DNA of 64,000 nt from Formosa algae (GTDB lineage: Bacteria; Bacteroidota; Bacteroidia; Flavobacteriales; Flavobacteriaceae). Position 1 is the first letter of the stretch. The number at the start of each line of letters is the position of its first letter. The notes beneath the pieces are model-generated. The model ran no database searches. It was not told where the DNA came from and worked only from the letters and a program-made list of their open reading frames with translations. Positions 60,672-64,000 of the stretch are shown piece by piece. Location of the stretch: the NCBI RefSeq assembly GCF_001439665.1, contig NZ_LMAK01000067.1, forward strand, positions 62,001-126,000, in the 5' to 3' direction. Both the position numbers and the translations under genes were made by a program.

Positions 60672-61397
60672 TTACCAACGTTTAAGTTCGTTGAATAATG
60701 CTTCATTTTTTTCTAATGCTGTACCAATCACTACAAGATTTGCTCCTGCATCAAAAGCCAGTTGCATTTGTGCTTTTGTTTTAATACCACCTCCAACAAT
60801 TAAAGGCACGCTTAAATCATTGCTAACGGCTTTAATAATTTCTGGAGACACTGGGCTTTTTGCACCACTACCCGCTTCTAAATAAACTAAGCGCATACCT
60901 AATAATTCTCCCGCTAAGGCTGTATTTACAATATTCTCTATGTGTTTAGAAGACATAGGTTCTGTTTCTGTAACCTTTTGTACCATTGTGGTTTCTCCGT
61001 TTTCAATTAAAAGATATCCTGTAGGTATAATTTCTAAACTGGTTTCTTTTAATCTTGGAATAGCCTCTACGTGCTTTCCTATTAAATACGCAGGGTTTCT
61101 TCCAGAAAGTAAGGATAAGAATAATAAAGAGTTTGCTTTATCGGTTATCTGTACCACATCGCCAGGAAATAAAACAACAGGAAGATTTGTATAACGTTTA
61201 ATCTCTAATACTAAAGGTTCTGTAACATCTACAGGAACTGTACTTCCTCCAACAAAAATATAATTAGCAACAGATTGATTTACTTTCTTTACAAAGCCTT
61301 TCACATCCTCGAGTCTAATTTTCTCAGGATCAATAAGCACTGCTAATTGCTTTTTATTATTAAAAATGTTATTTAAAATATTATTTAATACGTTCAT
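60672..61397 (-). CDS. Geranylgeranylglyceryl phosphate synthase family protein
   Basis: The 241-residue TIM-barrel protein has the GGGPS/PcrB pattern: AVLIDPEK, IFVGGSTVP, LPVVLFPGD, YLEAGSGAKSPV and the phosphate-binding VGGGIKTKAQ and VIGTALEKN. The archaeal enzyme joins geranylgeranyl diphosphate to glycerol-1-phosphate; bacterial group II homologues with the same activity are known in Bacteroidota, though their product is unclear. It begins 3 bases after the PPTase gene. Confidence 0.9.
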   Translation of the reverse strand: MNVLNNILNNIFNNKKQLAVLIDPEKIRLEDVKGFVKKVNQSVANYIFVGGSTVPVDVTEPLVLEIKRYTNLPVVLFPGDVVQITDKANSLLFLSLLSGRNPAYLIGKHVEAIPRLKETSLEIIPTGYLLIENGETTMVQKVTETEPMSSKHIENIVNTALAGELLGMRLVYLEAGSGAKSPVSPEIIKAVSNDLSVPLIVGGGIKTKAQMQLAFDAGANLVVIGTALEKNEALFNELKRW

Positions 61398-61400
61398 CTT

Positions 61401-62027
61401 CTATGTTACAGTGTATACACAAGTAAAATCTTCCAACTCTAAAAAATAGATATCGAAACGACATTTGTGTGCTTTATAATCTATCCAGGCAACAGTTTTA
61501 TGTTCCTTTAAATCGAAAGGGATCACCAAAATATGATTGTAAAAACTTAATCCTGGTGTAGCATACAATTTATACAAGGCTTCCTTTGCTCCCCAAATAA
61601 CGGTAAGTTTTTTAACATAATCAATTTCATCTTCATTTAAGTAGCAAAATTCATAATTTGAAAATTTATGCGCTATTAATTTCACTTTTTCTCGATTTTT
61701 CTCAATATCTATTCCTGTTTTATTATCGCTAATGATAACGCCAGAAAATGTAAATGAATGTGTTATAGAAATATATTTCCCATCTTTTAAATGCGGTTTG
61801 CCATGTTGGTCGTAATATAAATCTGAATCTGTATACCCAAAAGCAGCTAAAAGATGTCTTACACTTAAAAATCCGCGTTGATGCAATTCGCTTTTCATGC
61901 CTAAAACACGCGATAAACTTTCAGGTTTTAACTTAACTCCCTGAAACAATTCATCATAAGATTCTGTAATTTTCCAAACCTTAACAGTAGTTTGTGAGTT
62001 TGGATGTAGTGTTTTGTATACTGGCAT
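61401..62027 (-). CDS. 4'-phosphopantetheinyl transferase superfamily protein
   Basis: The 208-residue protein has the PPTase motifs ISITHSFTFSGVIIS, the Mg-binding GIDIEKNREKV and WGAKEALYKLY (catalytic KE). It attaches the phosphopantetheine arm of CoA to a carrier protein. It is of the short Sfp-like type; no carrier-protein gene is adjacent. Its operon partner is the GGGP synthase, with 3 bases between them; ahcY is transcribed divergently. Confidence 0.9.
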   Translation of the reverse strand: MPVYKTLHPNSQTTVKVWKITESYDELFQGVKLKPESLSRVLGMKSELHQRGFLSVRHLLAAFGYTDSDLYYDQHGKPHLKDGKYISITHSFTFSGVIISDNKTGIDIEKNREKVKLIAHKFSNYEFCYLNEDEIDYVKKLTVIWGAKEALYKLYATPGLSFYNHILVIPFDLKEHKTVAWIDYKAHKCRFDIYFLELEDFTCVYTVT

Positions 62028-62050
62028 TTATATTTCTCGTACTTATTATG

Positions 62051-62058
62051 TAACTTTG
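62051..62058 (+). promoter_or_regulatory. -7 element of ahcY
   Basis: TAACTTTG fits the consensus and lies 31 bases before the ahcY ATG; a -33 TTG was not found. Confidence 0.5.
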
Positions 62059-62089
62059 CACTCTTAAATTCAGAGACAAATATACAATT

Positions 62090-63406
62090 ATGAATACAAA
62101 AACGATTCCATACGTACCTTATAAAGTAAAAGACATGTCGCTTGCGGCTTGGGGAAGAAAAGAAATAGAATTAGCTGAAGCAGAAATGCCAGGTTTAATG
62201 AGCCTTCGTGAAGAATACAAAGACAGCCAACCTTTAAAAGGCGCAAGAATTGCAGGATGTTTACATATGACGATTCAAACTGCAGTTTTAATTGAAACAT
62301 TAAAAGCTTTAGGCGCAGAAGTAACGTGGAGTTCTTGTAATATTTTCTCTACTCAAGATCAAGCTGCCGCTGCAATTGCAGAAGGTGGTACTGCTGTTTA
62401 TGCTTGGAAAGGTTTAACAGAAGAAGAATTTGAGTGGTGTATTGAACAAACATTATTCTTTGGTGAAGACAGACAACCACTAAACATGATTTTAGATGAT
62501 GGTGGAGATTTAACCAATATGGTTTTAGATAAATACCCAGAATTAGTAGATGGTATTAATGGTTTATCTGAAGAAACAACTACAGGTGTTCACCGTTTAT
62601 ACGAACGTATGAAAAACGGAACGTTACCCATGCCTGCTATTAACATTAACGATTCTGTTACAAAATCTAAATTCGATAATAAATACGGATGTAGAGAAAG
62701 TGCTGTAGATGCAATTCGTCGTGCTACAGATGTTATGTTAGCTGGAAAACGTGTTATCGTTTGTGGTTATGGTGATGTTGGTAAAGGTACAGCAGCATCT
62801 TTTAAAGGAGCTGGTAGTATTGTTACCGTTACAGAAATAGATCCTATTTGTGCGTTACAAGCTGCAATGGATGGTTTTGAGGTTAAGAAATTAGAATCTG
62901 TAGTGACTACTGCAGATATTGTAATTACAACGACTGGAAATAAAGACATCGTTCGTGCCGAGCATTTTAAAGCGATGAAAGATAAAACTATCGTTTGTAA
63001 CATTGGACACTTCGATAACGAAATCCAAGTGGGTTGGTTAAACGATAACTATGGAGATACTAAAAACACAATTAAACCTCAGGTTGATAAATATACAATA
63101 GACGGAAAAGATATTATTTTATTAGCAGAAGGGCGTTTAGTAAACTTAGGTTGTGCAACAGGTCACCCAAGTTTTGTAATGAGTAACTCGTTTACAAACC
63201 AAACGTTAGCACAAATCGAATTGTGGACTAACAGAGATGCGTATAAGAATGAAGTATACATGTTACCTAAGCATTTAGATGAAAAAGTAGCAAAATTACA
63301 CTTAGCTAAAATTGGTGTTGAACTGACTGAATTAAAATCAGATCAAGCTGAATATATTGGTGTAACTGTTGAAGGTCCTTACAAACCTGAATACTACAGA
63401 TACTAA
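62090..63406 (+). CDS. ahcY: S-adenosylhomocysteine hydrolase
   Basis: The 438-residue NAD-dependent enzyme splits S-adenosylhomocysteine, keeping methylation reactions running. It has [33 protein letters not shown], the NAD-binding [20 protein letters not shown] and the C-terminal [15 protein letters not shown]-like block, ending in KPEYYRY as usual (Lys and Tyr contact NAD). Length is standard for the bacterial short form. Confidence 0.98.
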   Translation: MNTKTIPYVPYKVKDMSLAAWGRKEIELAEAEMPGLMSLREEYKDSQPLKGARIAGCLHMTIQTAVLIETLKALGAEVTWSSCNIFSTQDQAAAAIAEGGTAVYAWKGLTEEEFEWCIEQTLFFGEDRQPLNMILDDGGDLTNMVLDKYPELVDGINGLSEETTTGVHRLYERMKNGTLPMPAININDSVTKSKFDNKYGCRESAVDAIRRATDVMLAGKRVIVCGYGDVGKGTAASFKGAGSIVTVTEIDPICALQAAMDGFEVKKLESVVTTADIVITTTGNKDIVRAEHFKAMKDKTIVCNIGHFDNEIQVGWLNDNYGDTKNTIKPQVDKYTIDGKDIILLAEGRLVNLGCATGHPSFVMSNSFTNQTLAQIELWTNRDAYKNEVYMLPKHLDEKVAKLHLAKIGVELTELKSDQAEYIGVTVEGPYKPEYYRY

Positions 63407-63455
63407 ATACATATTGATGTTGCTTAAAACACTTAAGTAACTCCTTATTATTTAT

Positions 63456-63488
63456 AAAAATCCCAAATAGTGATGTTTGGGATTTTTT
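63456..63488 (+). terminator. Terminator of ahcY
   Basis: AAAATCCCAAA pairs with TTTGGGATTTT and is followed by further Ts, 50 bases after the ahcY stop. Confidence 0.85.
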
Positions 63489-63541
63489 ATGCTTTAAACC
63501 AAAATGTATTGAAGTAAACACACCTAAGTTAAACGAAACTC

Positions 63542-63577
63542 AAAAAGTCCTTGCAATAATTTGCAAGGACTTTTTTT
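63542..63577 (-). terminator. Terminator of the rplU-rpmA operon
   Basis: AAAAGTCCTTGCAA/TTGCAAGGACTTTT with a 3-base loop and flanking runs lies between ahcY and rpmA, 26 bases after the rpmA stop on the minus strand. Confidence 0.87.
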
Positions 63578-63602
63578 AATATATTGTAAAGAAAATTATT
63601 TC

Positions 63603-63863
63603 TTAAACCTCGAAAGGAATTATAGAAACGTAAGATTTGTTATCTTTCTTCTTTGTAAATTTCACAACACCATCCACTTTAGCGTGTAATGTATGATCTT
63701 TACCTCCATACACGTTTTCACCTGGGTGATGTGTATTTCCTCTTTGTCTTATGATGATATTTCCTGCGATTGCGGCTTGACCACCAAATATCTTAACACC
63801 TAAGCGTTTTGATTCTGATTCTCTACCGTTTTTAGAACTACCTACCCCTTTTTTGTGAGCCAT
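63603..63863 (-). CDS. rpmA: 50S ribosomal protein L27
   Basis: The 86-residue protein begins [24 protein letters not shown] and has [25 protein letters not shown], a textbook L27 whose N-terminus reaches the peptidyl transferase centre. The Firmicutes-type cleavable N-terminal extension is absent. It follows rplU by 42 bases on the same strand. Confidence 0.98.
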   Translation of the reverse strand: MAHKKGVGSSKNGRESESKRLGVKIFGGQAAIAGNIIIRQRGNTHHPGENVYGGKDHTLHAKVDGVVKFTKKKDNKSYVSIIPFEV

Positions 63864-63905
63864 TGTCTTAAGGTTTTATATTGTTGATAATAGTGAATTT
63901 GAAAA

Positions 63906-64000
63906 TTACTTTTCAATTCCACCGTCTAATTTGTCTTGTAATACTTTTAATTCATCCCATTTACCATCTGCAGCTAACTGAGCTTGTTTTGGCCAAGTTT
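63906..64000 (-). CDS. rplU: 50S ribosomal protein L21, C-terminal end (5' part beyond the window)
   Basis: Only the last 30 codons are present, ending at the TAA at 63906-63908. They encode TWPKQAQLAADGKWDELKVLQ followed by a DKLDGGIEK end. This matches the C-terminal extension that Flavobacterial L21 proteins carry after the L21 core and a helix-hairpin-helix-like segment, and the position just before rpmA is the canonical one for rplU. The core of L21 itself is not in the window. Confidence 0.8.
   Translation of the reverse strand, partial: TWPKQAQLAADGKWDELKVLQDKLDGGIEK

Noticed and set aside
1-64000. CRISPR arrays, insertion sequences, prophage genes or toxin-antitoxin pairs
   Set aside because: I saw no regularly spaced repeats, transposase or integrase motifs, phage structural genes or small paired genes in any intergenic gap.

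Overview
This window is a piece of chromosome from a member of the Bacteroidota, almost certainly a (probably marine) Flavobacteriaceae. The evidence is: AT-rich DNA, TAnnTTTG-type -7 promoter elements instead of TATAAT boxes, little use of Shine-Dalgarno sequences, a type IX secretion sorting domain, several SPII lipoproteins, families largely confined to the phylum (DUF4271, DUF4296, DUF3098, DUF3127, DUF4301), ATP-type PEP carboxykinase, a DnaE with a fused proofreading exonuclease, and ribosomal proteins S16 and L21 with long C-terminal tails. No prophage, insertion sequence, CRISPR array or defence island was seen; most of the window is housekeeping DNA.

Layout. 1-5.05 kb: the 3' end of an amidoligase/peptide-modification operon (DUF2126, circularly permuted ATP-grasp fused to Alpha-E, transglutaminase). 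5.4-6.0 kb: two tandem copies of a tRNA-Asp(GTC) transcription unit, each with its own terminator. 6-12 kb: DUF58, thioredoxin and DnaE on the minus strand. 12-17 kb: a lipoprotein, then rpsP, rimM, trmN6, a glutaryl-CoA-type acyl-CoA dehydrogenase and a metallophosphoesterase. 17-20 kb: an Fe-S/electron-transfer operon (mrp, NifU C-domain, TrxR-like ferredoxin reductase, 2Fe-2S ferredoxin). 20-25.5 kb: M1 aminopeptidase, alkyltransferase-like protein, LysE exporter, trmB, glycosyltransferase. 25.5-27.3 kb: a PhoB/PhoR-like two-component pair. 27.4-35.6 kb: a tiny T9SS-domain protein, a LuxE-like protein, tyrS, an epimerase, pyrC with DUF4296, a GT2 enzyme, DUF4271 and hemD. 35.6-44.7 kb: pckA, DUF423, an Lrp regulator, sodC, a zinc peptidase, ald and leuS. 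44.8-49 kb: ftsX, lipoprotein, DUF3098, uppP, truB and a TonB_C-like protein. 49-54.7 kb: tag, aat, DUF3127, an orphan histidine kinase, a HIT protein, greA and a lipoprotein.

The most distinctive region is 54.7-60.6 kb, a probable thiamine-uptake locus. A clear TPP (THI-box) riboswitch lies in the leader of a TonB-dependent receptor. Immediately upstream on the same strand is a tight gene run: YkoF/DUF77 thiamine-binding protein, PnuC-type transporter, NadR-like kinase, DUF4301 and ArfB. The receptor would bring thiamine or a precursor across the outer membrane, the PnuC protein across the inner membrane, and the kinase could trap it. DUF4301 carries motifs that look to me like those of UDP-sugar pyrophosphorylases. 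The last 4 kb hold a PPTase-GGGP synthase pair, ahcY, rpmA and the 3' end of rplU.

Limits: family names come from reading the translations and recalling family motifs, not from searches. Promoters and hairpins were found by eye. Several gene starts were moved because the upstream alternative lies inside a promoter or inside a neighbouring gene.
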